Shown: positions 1 to 6,057, counted from the first letter of the stretch. The stretch is 6,872 bases of DNA from CAYWTX01 sp964461295 (GCA_964461295.1 CAYWTX010000140.1:1-6872), one strand, 5' to 3'. Program-made: numbers and translations. The notes: a model not told the origin generated them from the letters alone.

Positions 1-80
1 CTTTCAGGGCTTGATCTTGGGGGCCATGGGTACCCAGGGCGTTGCCCTGGGCTGTATTCCGTCAGCCTTTCAGGCTGAAG
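1..80. repeat. REP-like tandem hairpin repeat
   Basis: Two short perfect hairpins lie in tandem. CCCAGGGC/GCCCTGGG with loop GTT is at 33-51, and CAGCCT/AGGCTG with loop TTC is at 63-77. The left edge (3-12, TTCAGGGCTT) looks like half of a further unit. Read in frame 1 the stretch would give a peptide with YPGRCPGL, ending at a stop right after the second hairpin. I recall such chance peptides from dispersed intergenic repeats of planctomycete genomes, but cannot check that here. No gene is supported. The element is probably a REP-type dispersed repeat and may begin outside the window. The hairpins are seen directly; the repeat class is inference. Confidence 0.5.
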
Positions 81-413
81 AACAGTGCTCCACCTGTCTC
101 GAAACTGCAATGATGACGCTACAGTCTCGTTTTTCGTCCTGTTTTCCTTAACTGAACCGTATTGTCGTAAGCCACCGGTAGACAATGGATTAGGCGAGAA
201 GCCCTGAAGGGGCGACAGAAAGCGTCCAGAGCGGGCAGACCCGCGAGTTTCGATTCTTTCACAAGCTCTGAGGACCGGGGACCGGGGCCGTCAAGGAACA
301 ACCGTTCACGATCACGAGCGGATCACGACTCGGCGCGGCCTACCCGCTTCAGCGGCGTGGGTCTTCTCGGTCCCAGGTCCCACGACACGCTGGCAGCGAG
401 GAAGGCCTGGCAG
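81..413. other. gene-poor upstream region
   Basis: I see no supportable gene here; the open frames lack family features or a ribosome site. Minor structure: an inverted repeat ATTGTC/GACAAT (161-166 and 181-186, 14-nt spacer), a tandem duplication of ACCGGGG (274-287), and two copies of GATCACGA (310-317 and 321-328). None has a clear function. Confidence 0.5.
199..222. repeat. second short REP-like unit
   Basis: AAGCCCTGAA at 199-208 is the exact reverse complement of TTCAGGGCTT at 3-12. It sits in a small GCCC/GGGC hairpin (201-204 with 210-213). The two inverted copies bracket about 185 nt. They could be two members of one repeat family or the ends of a small composite element. No gene lies between them. 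Confidence 0.35.
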
Positions 414-419
414 TACAAT
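391..419 (+). promoter_or_regulatory. candidate promoter of the AMMECR1 gene
   Basis: A good -10 box, TACAAT, lies at 414-419. A weak -35 (TGGCAG, 391-396) lies 17 nt upstream. Transcription would start near 426, giving a leader of about 18 nt that still contains the GGAG ribosome site at 433-436. The -10 is convincing; the -35 is not. Confidence 0.4.
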
Positions 420-443
420 CTCCTCATCACACGGAGACTTCCC

Positions 444-995
444 ATGAGCATTTCCGAGCACGACCGCAGGGAGCTTCTGGCGCTGGCTCGCTCGGCCGTC
501 GAGGCCGAGGTCGCCGGCAGGCCGCTTCCGCGGCGCGCCCCGCAAGACGGCATACTCGGCGAACTCCGCGGCTGCTTCGTCACGCTCACCAACAAGGGCA
601 GCCTGCGCGGGTGCATCGGCACGTTCCAGCCCAATCAGCCGCTGGGCCCGACCATCGTGGAGATGGGCCGCGCGGCCGCCCGCGACCCGCGGTTCCTCTA
701 CTACCGCCCGATCAAGCCCGAGGAATTGCCGGAGATCACCGTGCAGGTCTCGGTCCTCTCGCCGCTGCAGGAAACCAAGAACCCGTTGAGCCTGGAAGTG
801 GGCACGCACGGCATCTACGTCATTTGCGGCCGGCAGGCGGGCTGCTTCCTGCCCGAGGTCGCCACGGACCAAGGCTGGGACGCCGAGACATTCCTGACGG
901 AATGCTGCCGCGGCAAGGCGGGCCTGCCGGCAGACGCCTGGCGCCTGCCGACGGCGAAGGTGTTCCTGTTCACGTCGGAGAAGTTCTCGGAATGA
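444..995 (+). CDS. amrA: AmmeMemoRadiSam system protein A (AMMECR1 domain)
   Basis: This 183-residue protein is a single AMMECR1 domain. The hallmark LRGCIG is at residues 54-59, after GCFVTLTN (43-50). Further family motifs are EITVQVSVL (97-105), GCFLPEVA (133-140) and the Cys-containing stretch TECCRGKAGLP (152-162). The length is normal for the bacterial family. The family is linked by gene neighbourhood to Memo-like and radical SAM proteins (the AmmeMemoRadiSam group), and its biochemical role is unsettled. Neither partner is in this window. The frame is open further upstream (from 357), but ATG 444 is preferred because GGAG (433-436) lies 7 nt before it and the family fold starts just after it. 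The gene faces the tadA block tail to tail across 163 nt with no clear intrinsic terminator. Cytoplasmic; no signal peptide or membrane segment. Confidence 0.93.
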   Translation: MSISEHDRRELLALARSAVEAEVAGRPLPRRAPQDGILGELRGCFVTLTNKGSLRGCIGTFQPNQPLGPTIVEMGRAAARDPRFLYYRPIKPEELPEITVQVSVLSPLQETKNPLSLEVGTHGIYVICGRQAGCFLPEVATDQGWDAETFLTECCRGKAGLPADAWRLPTAKVFLFTSEKFSE

Positions 996-1158
996 AACGC
1001 CCCGCATCGACGTGTGAAGAGGAATGGGATTCCTGGGACTGGCGGGATTGTCGGCATGAAGAGAGTCCTTCCCTGATTGCCCTGACCCAATCCATGGTCC
1101 CCTCAACCCCCATAGTCCCTTTCCCCCTTCTCGAGCAAGGTCAAGTGTTCGTTCGCGT

Positions 1159-1641
1159 CTACTTCTTGCCAAGTGCTCTCTGCGCTCGAAAGAACTCCGT
1201 CAGCATCCGCCCGCACTCCTCCGCCCGCATACCGGCTGTCACCTCCACGCGGTGGTTCAGCCGGCCGTCGCTGCACAGGCGGTAGAGCGAATCCACCGCG
1301 CCGGCCTTGGGGTCGCTCGCCCCGTAGACCAGCCGGTCCAGCCGCGACAGCACGATCGCCCCGGCGCACATGCAGCAGGGCTCCAACGTGACCACCATCG
1401 TGCAACCGGTCAGCCGCCAATCGCCCAGCCTCTCGGCCGCCTTGCGGATGGCCAACATTTCCGCGTGCGCCGTCGGGTCGCGGTCGATGATGCGGCGGTT
1501 GTACGCGGCGGCGATGATCCGCTCCTCGCGCACGATCACCGCGCCGATGGGCACGTCGCCCTCGGCCTGCGCCTTGGCGGCCTGCTCGATCGCCGCAGCC
1601 ATGTAGTCCTCGTAACCGTTCATTGGTGCAACAGGGCGCAC
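1159..1641 (-). CDS. tadA: tRNA-specific adenosine deaminase TadA
   Basis: TadA converts adenosine 34 of tRNA-Arg(ACG) to inosine. The 160-residue sequence carries the zinc deaminase signature: HAE at residues 59-61 (His59 zinc ligand, Glu61 proton shuttle) and PCCMC at 88-92 (Cys89 and Cys92 ligands). Other family markers are GDVPIGAVIV (28-37), DPTAHAEM (55-62) and ASDPKAGA (108-115). These favour TadA over cytidine or guanine deaminases. Start choice: GTG at 1641 has GGGAG (1652-1656) 10 nt upstream, inside the last codons of miaA. An ATG at 1623, six codons later, would also preserve the whole domain but lacks a ribosome site. The gene begins 5 nt after the miaA stop, so the two are probably one transcript. 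All key residues are intact. Confidence 0.95.
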   Translation of the reverse strand: MRPVAPMNGYEDYMAAAIEQAAKAQAEGDVPIGAVIVREERIIAAAYNRRIIDRDPTAHAEMLAIRKAAERLGDWRLTGCTMVVTLEPCCMCAGAIVLSRLDRLVYGASDPKAGAVDSLYRLCSDGRLNHRVEVTAGMRAEECGRMLTEFFRAQRALGKK

Positions 1642-1646
1642 GAGTC

Positions 1647-2570
1647 CTATACTCCCATCACCGCACGCACACGGCCCGCCGTTTCGTCAACCGGTTCATC
1701 CGGCCGCACGTCGAGCCAGACCACGCCGTCGAATCGCCGGTGCCACGTGCGCTGCTTCCTGGCCAGTCGCCGCGTGTTGATCTTGATTTGCTCGACGGCC
1801 TCCTCCAGCGTGCACCGCCCGCGCAGGTGCTCGATCACCTCGGCGTAGCCAACGGCCTGTGCCGCCTGCGGGCTCAGGCCCGCGGGCTCTTCCAGCAACG
1901 CCGCGACCTCCTCGCGCAGGCCCGCGTCCACCATCCTTCTCACGCGAAGGTTGATCCGCCGCGCCTGGTCGTCCTTCTCACGCCGCAGGCCGACCAGCAC
2001 GCAATCGTATCTCCGCGGGCCGCTGTCCCACTGCCGCTGCAACTCGCCGATCCGCACGCCCGTCGAACGCCACACCTCCAACGCCCGCACGATGCGCTTC
2101 TCGTCGTTGGGGTGGATTCTCGCGGCCGAGTCGGCATCGACGGCCGCCAACTCCGCGTGCAGGACGCCAAGGCCCTCGCGGGCGGCGCGGGCGATCAACT
2201 CAGTCCGCAGTTCCGGCTCGGCCGAGGGGCCCTCGAACAGCCCTTCGGTGAGCGCCTTGAGGTAGAGGCTGGTGCCCCCGACGGCGATTGCCGCGCATCG
2301 GCGGGCGTGAATGCCCGCGATGGCCGCGTCGGCGCGCCGCACGTACTCCGCCACGGAGAACCCCTCCGACGGCTCGACGAGGTCGATGCAGTGGTGCGCG
2401 ATGGCCGCCCGCGCCTCGGCCGATGGCTTGGCCGTGCCGATGTCCATGCGCCGGTAAACCTTCATCGAGTCGACGCTGACGATCTGCCCGCCCACGTCCG
2501 CGGCCACCGCCCGGGCCACCGACCCCTTGCCGCTCGCCGTGCAGCCGAGAATGAAATGCACCTTCGCCAT
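1647..2570 (-). CDS. miaA: tRNA dimethylallyltransferase MiaA
   Basis: MiaA transfers the dimethylallyl group of DMAPP to N6 of adenosine 37 in tRNAs reading UNN codons, the first step toward ms2i6A. The 307-residue protein has the family order: P-loop GCTASGKGS (9-17), DSMKVYRRMDIGTAKP (34-49), VGGTSLYLKAL, the IHPNDEKRIVRALEV segment and the C-terminal KINTRRLARKQRTWHRR tRNA-binding stretch. Length is typical. One oddity is that the residue after the P-loop lysine, normally Ser or Thr, is Gly16, followed by Ser17. No strong Shine-Dalgarno precedes ATG 2570. A TAGCCT box 7 nt upstream (with TG just before it) could be a -10 giving a leaderless message, but the match is weak. tadA follows 5 nt downstream. 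Confidence 0.96.
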   Translation of the reverse strand: MAKVHFILGCTASGKGSVARAVAADVGGQIVSVDSMKVYRRMDIGTAKPSAEARAAIAHHCIDLVEPSEGFSVAEYVRRADAAIAGIHARRCAAIAVGGTSLYLKALTEGLFEGPSAEPELRTELIARAAREGLGVLHAELAAVDADSAARIHPNDEKRIVRALEVWRSTGVRIGELQRQWDSGPRRYDCVLVGLRREKDDQARRINLRVRRMVDAGLREEVAALLEEPAGLSPQAAQAVGYAEVIEHLRGRCTLEEAVEQIKINTRRLARKQRTWHRRFDGVVWLDVRPDEPVDETAGRVRAVMGV

Positions 2571-2751
2571 GACCCGTAGGCTACCAGCTACCCGCCACCG
2601 GCTTCCAGCCTTCGAACAGAAACAGAAGGATTCCGAGAAAAGCGCGTGTACTCACGCCTTGATCGCGAGCGTCGTTCGGACGTACCCCAGGTCGTCCCAT
2701 CCGCGTCTGACGAACAAAGTGCGCGTGTACGGACGACTTCCGTGCGCCCGC
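2571..2751. other. miaA-cinA intergenic gap
   Basis: This 181-nt gap contains two direct copies of GCGCGTGTAC (2642-2651 and 2721-2730), 79 nt apart. I find no intrinsic terminator with a U-run after cinA and no good -35/-10 pair for miaA. Whether miaA is read through from cinA is unclear. Confidence 0.4.
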
Positions 2752-3999
2752 CTACCGGCTGCCGGTTCCCTTCTCCAGCGCCAGCCGCAGCATGTTCAGG
2801 GCCGACAGGCTCGACCGCAGACGGATCGTCGCCCGGTCGCCCGCGAAGACGTGCCGCGCCACCTCCGTCCCCTTCGGCCCCGCCAAGGCAATGTACACCA
2901 GGCCCACCGGCTTCTCGGCCGAGCCGCCGCCAGGCCCGGCGATCCCCGTCACCGCCAGCGCCCAGTCCGTACCCAGCCGCCGCCGGCACCCATCCGCCAT
3001 CGCGGCCGCGACGGGCTCGCTCACCGCGCCGTGCTGCCTCAGCAGGTTCTCCGCCACGCCCAGCACACCGCGTTTCACCTCGTTTGCGTAGCTCACCACC
3101 CCGCCGGCGTAGTAGTCGCTGGAACCCGCCACGCCCGTCACCAACTCGCCGATCATCCCGCCGGTGCAGCTTTCAGCCGTCGCGAGCTTGCCCCCGCGCC
3201 GGCGCAGCAGCCGGCCCGTCGCCGCCGCCAGCGTCTCGCCATCCTGCCCGTATACCAGGCTGCCCAGTCGCCGGCGCACCTCCTCGGCCGTCGCGCCCGC
3301 CATGGCGGCGGCGGCCGCGGGCGTCCCGCCGCCGGCCACGATCCGCACCGAGATCACGCCCGCGCTGACCGTCGTGCCGACGGCGGGGTTGGCCCCGCGC
3401 CGCATCAGGTCGGCGATGCTCGCGCCGATGTCCGACTCGCCCACCCCGAAACAGTGCAGCACGCGCTGCACGATGGTTCCCTCGGCCGCCGGCAGCCGCG
3501 GCGCCACGTGCCGCTCGAACATCTCCCGCATCTCCTGCGGCACGCCGGGCATCACGAACACCCGCGACCGCCCCACCGCCGCCGCCAGGCCCGGTGCCGT
3601 CCCGCAGACGTTCTCCATCGCCTCCGCCCCCTCGGGCATCATCGCCTGCACGCGGTTGGTCTCGTGCATCTGCCGCCCGCGCTGCCGGAAGAACTCCTCG
3701 ATCCGCCGCAGCGACGACTCGTCCAGCCGCAGCGGCACGCCGCCCATCGCGTCGGCCAGGCCCTCGCGCGTCACGTCGTCGGCCGTCGGACCCAGCCCGC
3801 CCGTCACCAGCACCAGTTCCGCCCGACTCGCCGCGTCGGCGATCGCGCCCGCCACCGCTGCGCGGTCGTCGCCCACCGTCGCGTGGCCCGCCGTCACGAT
3901 GCCCAGTTCCCGCAGCCGCCGCGAAAGGTGCGCGCTGTTGGTGTCCACCGTCTCGCCGTTGATCAACTCATCGCCGATGGAAAGGATGAACGCCTTCAT
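2752..3999 (-). CDS. cinA: CinA family protein (NMN deamidase / competence-damage protein)
   Basis: This is a full two-domain CinA of 415 residues, the normal length. The N-terminal MoCF-like domain (about 1-170) shows SIGDELINGETVDTNS (7-22), VTGGLGPTADD (65-75), a Glu/Asn-rich segment around 115-135 and VFVMPGVPQEM (147-157). In this family it is associated with ADP-ribose pyrophosphatase activity. The C-terminal domain (about 255-412) has AESCTGG (275-281, Ser277 the likely nucleophile), YYAGGVVSYANEVK and VTGIAGPGGGS (350-360), matching PncC-type NMN deamidases that recycle NMN in the pyridine nucleotide cycle. ATG 3999 is preferred over the much longer open frame upstream: AGGAG (4005-4009) lies 5 nt before it and the family sequence begins exactly there. 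The stop is TAG. It follows the zinc-ribbon gene by 59 nt without a terminator, so they may be co-transcribed. Confidence 0.96.
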   Translation of the reverse strand: MKAFILSIGDELINGETVDTNSAHLSRRLRELGIVTAGHATVGDDRAAVAGAIADAASRAELVLVTGGLGPTADDVTREGLADAMGGVPLRLDESSLRRIEEFFRQRGRQMHETNRVQAMMPEGAEAMENVCGTAPGLAAAVGRSRVFVMPGVPQEMREMFERHVAPRLPAAEGTIVQRVLHCFGVGESDIGASIADLMRRGANPAVGTTVSAGVISVRIVAGGGTPAAAAAMAGATAEEVRRRLGSLVYGQDGETLAAATGRLLRRRGGKLATAESCTGGMIGELVTGVAGSSDYYAGGVVSYANEVKRGVLGVAENLLRQHGAVSEPVAAAMADGCRRRLGTDWALAVTGIAGPGGGSAEKPVGLVYIALAGPKGTEVARHVFAGDRATIRLRSSLSALNMLRLALEKGTGSR

Positions 4000-4004
4000 C
4001 AATG

Positions 4005-4009
4005 CTCCT
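4005..4009 (-). promoter_or_regulatory. cinA ribosome binding site
   Basis: AGGAG on the minus strand, 5 nt upstream of ATG 3999. It decides the cinA start against the in-frame open extension that runs on for more than 400 codons. Confidence 0.75.
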
Positions 4010-4058
4010 GGATCCGCCTCAATCGCTACAGCCGCCTCCCCTGCTGCCTGCTGCCCTC

Positions 4059-4427
4059 CTACGCGATCCGCGTATTCGCGTCGATGGGCAGTCCGCAGTG
4101 CGGGCAGACGGCCAGGCCCTTTGCCGCGTCGAGGTCCTCGCGTGCAACGGGTCGATTGCAGTGCGGGCAGCGGAACGTCTCGCCTTGGGTGTCGAGATGC
4201 CGATTGTCCTTCCCACCGCCCTGGACGCGCGCCTGTTTGCGGCGCCTCCGATCGCGGCTGAGAACGATCCCGGACGGCACGCCCGTGCAGAAAGCGGTGA
4301 TGACCAACCATTTCCAGAAGTTCCGCCCGGTGGTCCGCATGCGCAACGCCACGCGGACGGACAGCAGAAGGTGCGCCACGATCAACCCGGCGATCAGGCA
4401 ATGATAGAGCGTGATTTCCTCGGGCAT
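4059..4427 (-). CDS. two-helix membrane protein with C-terminal zinc ribbon
   Basis: I do not recognise a named family. The 122-residue protein has two hydrophobic segments (about 8-28 and 38-56) separated by a basic loop, then a strongly basic patch (RDRRRRK, 58-64). A C-terminal zinc ribbon follows, made of two CPHC knuckles at 87-90 and 108-111. The ribbon is most likely cytoplasmic, but the topology is ambiguous because both the loop and the post-helix region are positively charged. ATG 4427 is chosen because TGCTATCAT (4434-4442), an extended -10, ends 6 nt before it, implying a leaderless message. There is no Shine-Dalgarno. The frame stays open back to the kinase stop, so a longer product from GTG 4550 is possible. 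Its position before cinA suggests co-transcription but not function. Confidence 0.72.
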   Translation of the reverse strand: MPEEITLYHCLIAGLIVAHLLLSVRVALRMRTTGRNFWKWLVITAFCTGVPSGIVLSRDRRRRKQARVQGGGKDNRHLDTQGETFRCPHCNRPVAREDLDAAKGLAVCPHCGLPIDANTRIA

Positions 4428-4433
4428 CGGGAC

Positions 4434-4442
4434 ATGATAGCA
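4434..4442 (-). promoter_or_regulatory. extended -10 promoter, probably leaderless
   Basis: TGC followed by TATCAT (5 of 6 to TATAAT) forms an extended -10 on the minus strand. A start 7 nt downstream falls on the A of ATG 4427. I see no good -35, which extended -10 promoters do not always need. Confidence 0.45.
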
Positions 4443-4469
4443 GAGCCGGAGAAAAAGAGAAGACGTCGA

Positions 4470-4589
4470 ACGTTCGACCAGCGATTCCGCAAGGCCGAGG
4501 GCGTTGAGGCTGCCCAGGCGGCAGAAGCACATCGCCATGACCGCGCGCACAATGGCCGGCGTGGGAATGCGTCCTTGGTACAGCGGCAG
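4470..4589 (-). other. open, protein-like segment before the zinc-ribbon gene, possible gene remnant
   Basis: The minus-strand frame of the zinc-ribbon gene is open from the kinase stop at 4695 onward. Around here it reads LPLYQGRIPTP (4589-4557), then a hydrophobic stretch containing MAMCFCRLGSLNALG. To me this resembles the N-terminal part of some transposases, where a similar SLNAL phrase occurs, but the resemblance is from memory and weak. It could be a transposase remnant, an N-terminal extension of the zinc-ribbon protein from GTG 4550, or a chance open frame in GC-rich DNA. Confidence 0.22.
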
Positions 4590-4694
4590 TTGGGCTTGCC
4601 GCAGACCCGCTGCGATGTGGCAGTGCCGCGGCCCATCCAGCCCGCCAAGCGCCCCAAGGCGGCCGCGGCGATCCCCGCCGCCCGACCTGCCCCC

Positions 4695-5546
4695 TCACAG
4701 CCCGCGCCGGGCAACCACCAACGCCCCCAGCAGCGCCGTGTCGTACCCCAGCCGCGACACGCGCACCTGCGGATGCGGCACAATGTGAAGCCGCTGCCTC
4801 ATCACCTCCGCCGCCGGGGCCAGCAGCGACATCCCACGCCCGTGCGCAATGCCACCCCCGATCACGATCACGTCCGGGGCATAGATGGCCGCGAGATTCC
4901 GCAGCCCCTGCCCAAGGTTGTGCGCCACTTCGCCCCACTCGGCCTCGCTGAGTTCCTCGGCCCGCTTGCCGTACACGCGACGGATGCCGTTCCCGCTCAC
5001 CAGCGCCTCCAGGCAGTCCCCGCTGCCGCACTCGCACGCCACGTTGCCCGGATGCGAGCACACGAACGGAATCGCCTGGTGCGCCACCTCCGGATGCGCG
5101 CCCCCCGCGCCTCGATACACCCCGCCGTCCACGAGAAACCCCCCGCCCATGCCCGTGCTCATCGTCAGGTACAGAAACCGCCCCGCCGTCTGCCCGGTCA
5201 ACACGTACTCGCCCACCGCCGCCACGTTGGTGTCCACGTCCACGTGGAACGCACACTTCCAACGCCGACGCATGTGCTCCTTCAGCGGCACCGACCGCCA
5301 CTGCTTCTGGTGCAGCGGAGAGACCACGCCCGACTCCCAATCCAGCGGCCCGCCGATCGCCGCCCCGATCCCGCCGATCGCCCGGCCGCCCGCCAACTCC
5401 TCCACCATCCCATCAAGACAGTCCAACCCCTCCTGCAAATCCTCGGGAGTCTCCCTGCGAAGCCGATTCTCCACCACGCCTTGACCATCCCCGCACGCAG
5501 CCATGAACTTCGTGCCGCCGATGTCCAACCCGATGTACAACGACAT
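4695..5546 (-). CDS. ROK-family sugar kinase
   Basis: This 283-residue ROK protein probably phosphorylates glucose or another hexose with ATP, though the sugar cannot be read from sequence. Motifs in order: GLDIGGTK phosphate loop (6-13); AIGGPLD (63-69); VDTNVAAVGE (104-113), where Asp105 aligns with the ROK catalytic Asp; STGMGGGFLVDGGVYRG (130-146); the E-x-x-H motif PEVAH (152-156); the zinc motif CECGSGDCLE (171-180, Cys171, 173, 178 with His156); and VIGGGIA (228-234). There is no N-terminal helix-turn-helix, so this is a kinase rather than a ROK repressor. The open frame extends to 5876, but ATG 5546 starts the conserved fold. Its ribosome site is weak (GAGG/CGGA just upstream). The C-terminus ends at TGA, 267 nt before the zinc-ribbon gene. 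Confidence 0.92.
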   Translation of the reverse strand: MSLYIGLDIGGTKFMAACGDGQGVVENRLRRETPEDLQEGLDCLDGMVEELAGGRAIGGIGAAIGGPLDWESGVVSPLHQKQWRSVPLKEHMRRRWKCAFHVDVDTNVAAVGEYVLTGQTAGRFLYLTMSTGMGGGFLVDGGVYRGAGGAHPEVAHQAIPFVCSHPGNVACECGSGDCLEALVSGNGIRRVYGKRAEELSEAEWGEVAHNLGQGLRNLAAIYAPDVIVIGGGIAHGRGMSLLAPAAEVMRQRLHIVPHPQVRVSRLGYDTALLGALVVARRGL

Positions 5547-5872
5547 GATTCCGCCTCGCGCCTTTCTCGCGCCCACCCCCCCCTGCCGCCAAACGTTTCC
5601 ACACCCGCCCCGGCCGCGACGCCGGCCCATGGCGACCCCACCTCGCCCGCAACATACACGATGCCGCACTTCCCCGCCACCCCGACCTGTGCACTTCGCG
5701 CACCACCTCGATTTCGCCGGCCGATGCCCACATTCCACCGCAACCCCATTTTGCCCCAAGCCGTACGTTAAGTTCCCGTTTTGGGCGACGACGTTCACCG
5801 CCAGATAGCGATAAAAGATGTCGCTCTTTTCTTTGTCTAGACGCCCAAGGGTGCTGGAGGGGGGATGGTCAT
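5547..5872. other. untranslated region upstream of the kinase gene
   Basis: I find no recognisable gene here. The minus-strand frame of the kinase is open throughout, but the peptide has no domain and is rich in Arg, Gly and Cys as expected of chance GC-rich sequence. Other contents are a run of eight C (5576-5583), a possible minus-strand promoter (5811-5839), and a small region around 5807-5830 that can form either AGCGA/TCGCT or AAAAGA/TCTTTT hairpins. Confidence 0.5.
5811..5839 (-). promoter_or_regulatory. candidate promoter facing the ROK kinase
   Basis: On the minus strand TAGACA (5834-5839, 5 of 6 to TTGACA) and TTTTAT (5811-5816, 4 of 6) are separated by 17 nt. Transcription would start near 5804 and leave a leader of about 260 nt before ATG 5546. 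No closer promoter was found. Confidence 0.35.
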
Positions 5873-5900
5873 CCACAGATTGCGCGGATCAGCACAGATT
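5873..5900. repeat. two-copy CACAGATT motif
   Basis: CACAGATT occurs at 5874-5881 and 5893-5900, 19 nt apart, within a run resembling the short dispersed ACAGATT repeats found between genes in several bacteria. It lies just past the tracrRNA terminator. Function unknown. Confidence 0.35.
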
Positions 5901-5906
5901 CAGCGC

Positions 5907-5934
5907 AAAAAAACCGACGCCTCTGGAGGCGTCG
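5907..5934 (-). terminator. intrinsic terminator of the tracrRNA
   Basis: On the minus strand an 8-bp stem CGACGCCT/AGGCGTCG (5934-5927 with 5922-5915) with loop CCAG is followed by GG (5914 and the stem edge) and seven T (5913-5907). This is a strong rho-independent terminator. It works only leftward, since there is no T-run on the other side. Confidence 0.88.
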
Positions 5935-5985
5935 AAGGTCGCTCCGAAGAGCGTTGCCTGCGAAAGTTCTTTTCAGCACTTTCTT

Positions 5986-6009
5986 ACTGTGACTTGAAAG
6001 GAACCGTCG
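5986..6009 (-). other. tracrRNA anti-repeat
   Basis: This segment sits directly before AAG and the first hairpin, the position of the anti-repeat in II-C tracrRNAs. Its complement, the plus strand starting ACTGTGACTTG, predicts the 5' end of the CRISPR repeat. The pairing beyond about the first 10 nt cannot be fixed without the array, because bulges are normal there. Confidence 0.6.
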
Positions 6010-6021
6010 CTCGGATACACT
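5994..6021 (+). promoter_or_regulatory. candidate cas9 promoter
   Basis: TTGAAA (5994-5999, 5 of 6) and TACACT (6016-6021, 4 of 6) are 16 nt apart on the plus strand. Transcription would start near 6028, about 40 nt before the cas9 ATG. The -35 lies inside the tracrRNA anti-repeat and the -10 at the tracrRNA start point. Confidence 0.48.
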
Positions 6022-6028
6022 TGCTCAC

Positions 6029-6057
6029 ATTGTTACACCACTAACCGACCTTGTCAA
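6029..6057 (-). promoter_or_regulatory. tracrRNA promoter
   Basis: On the minus strand a perfect -35 TTGACA (6057-6052) and a -10 AACAAT (6034-6029, 4 of 6) are separated by 17 nt. The start would fall near 6022. Confidence 0.68.

Larger units (their letters stand above)
5907..6022 (-). ncRNA. tracrRNA, type II-C-like
   Basis: This is the predicted trans-activating CRISPR RNA, about 116 nt, read away from cas9. From its 5' end it has: a leader; an anti-repeat (about 6009-5986) ending CACAGT; AAG; a stem GAAAGT/ACTTTC (5983-5978 with 5967-5962) whose 10-nt loop contains CTGAAAAGA; GCAACGCTC leading into a 5-bp hairpin CGCTC/GAGCG capped by TTCG (5953-5940); and the terminator hairpin. The CUGAAAAGA loop and the GCAACGCUC segment match the same parts, in the same order, of the N. 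meningitidis II-C tracrRNA as I remember it. Paired with crRNA it would be the scaffold bound by the neighbouring Cas9. The exact 5' end is inferred from the promoter. Confidence 0.83.

Noticed and set aside
1021..1033. GGAAT/ATTCC hairpin after the AMMECR1 gene as a terminator
   Set aside because: Stem of only 5 bp with no following T-run on either strand.
312..1172. 286-codon minus-strand open frame
   Set aside because: Shadow of the AMMECR1 gene with Arg/Ala-rich composition and no motif.
1623..2579. 318-codon plus-strand open frame
   Set aside because: Antisense shadow of miaA.
4000..5340. Long minus-strand open extension upstream of cinA (hundreds of codons)
   Set aside because: It overlaps the zinc-ribbon gene and the kinase in another frame, has low-complexity Arg/Gly/Ala content, and the cinA family sequence and ribosome site begin at 3999.
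4002..5771. 589-codon plus-strand open frame
   Set aside because: Antisense shadow of the kinase and zinc-ribbon genes; rich in Pro, His and Arg, with no domain or ribosome site.
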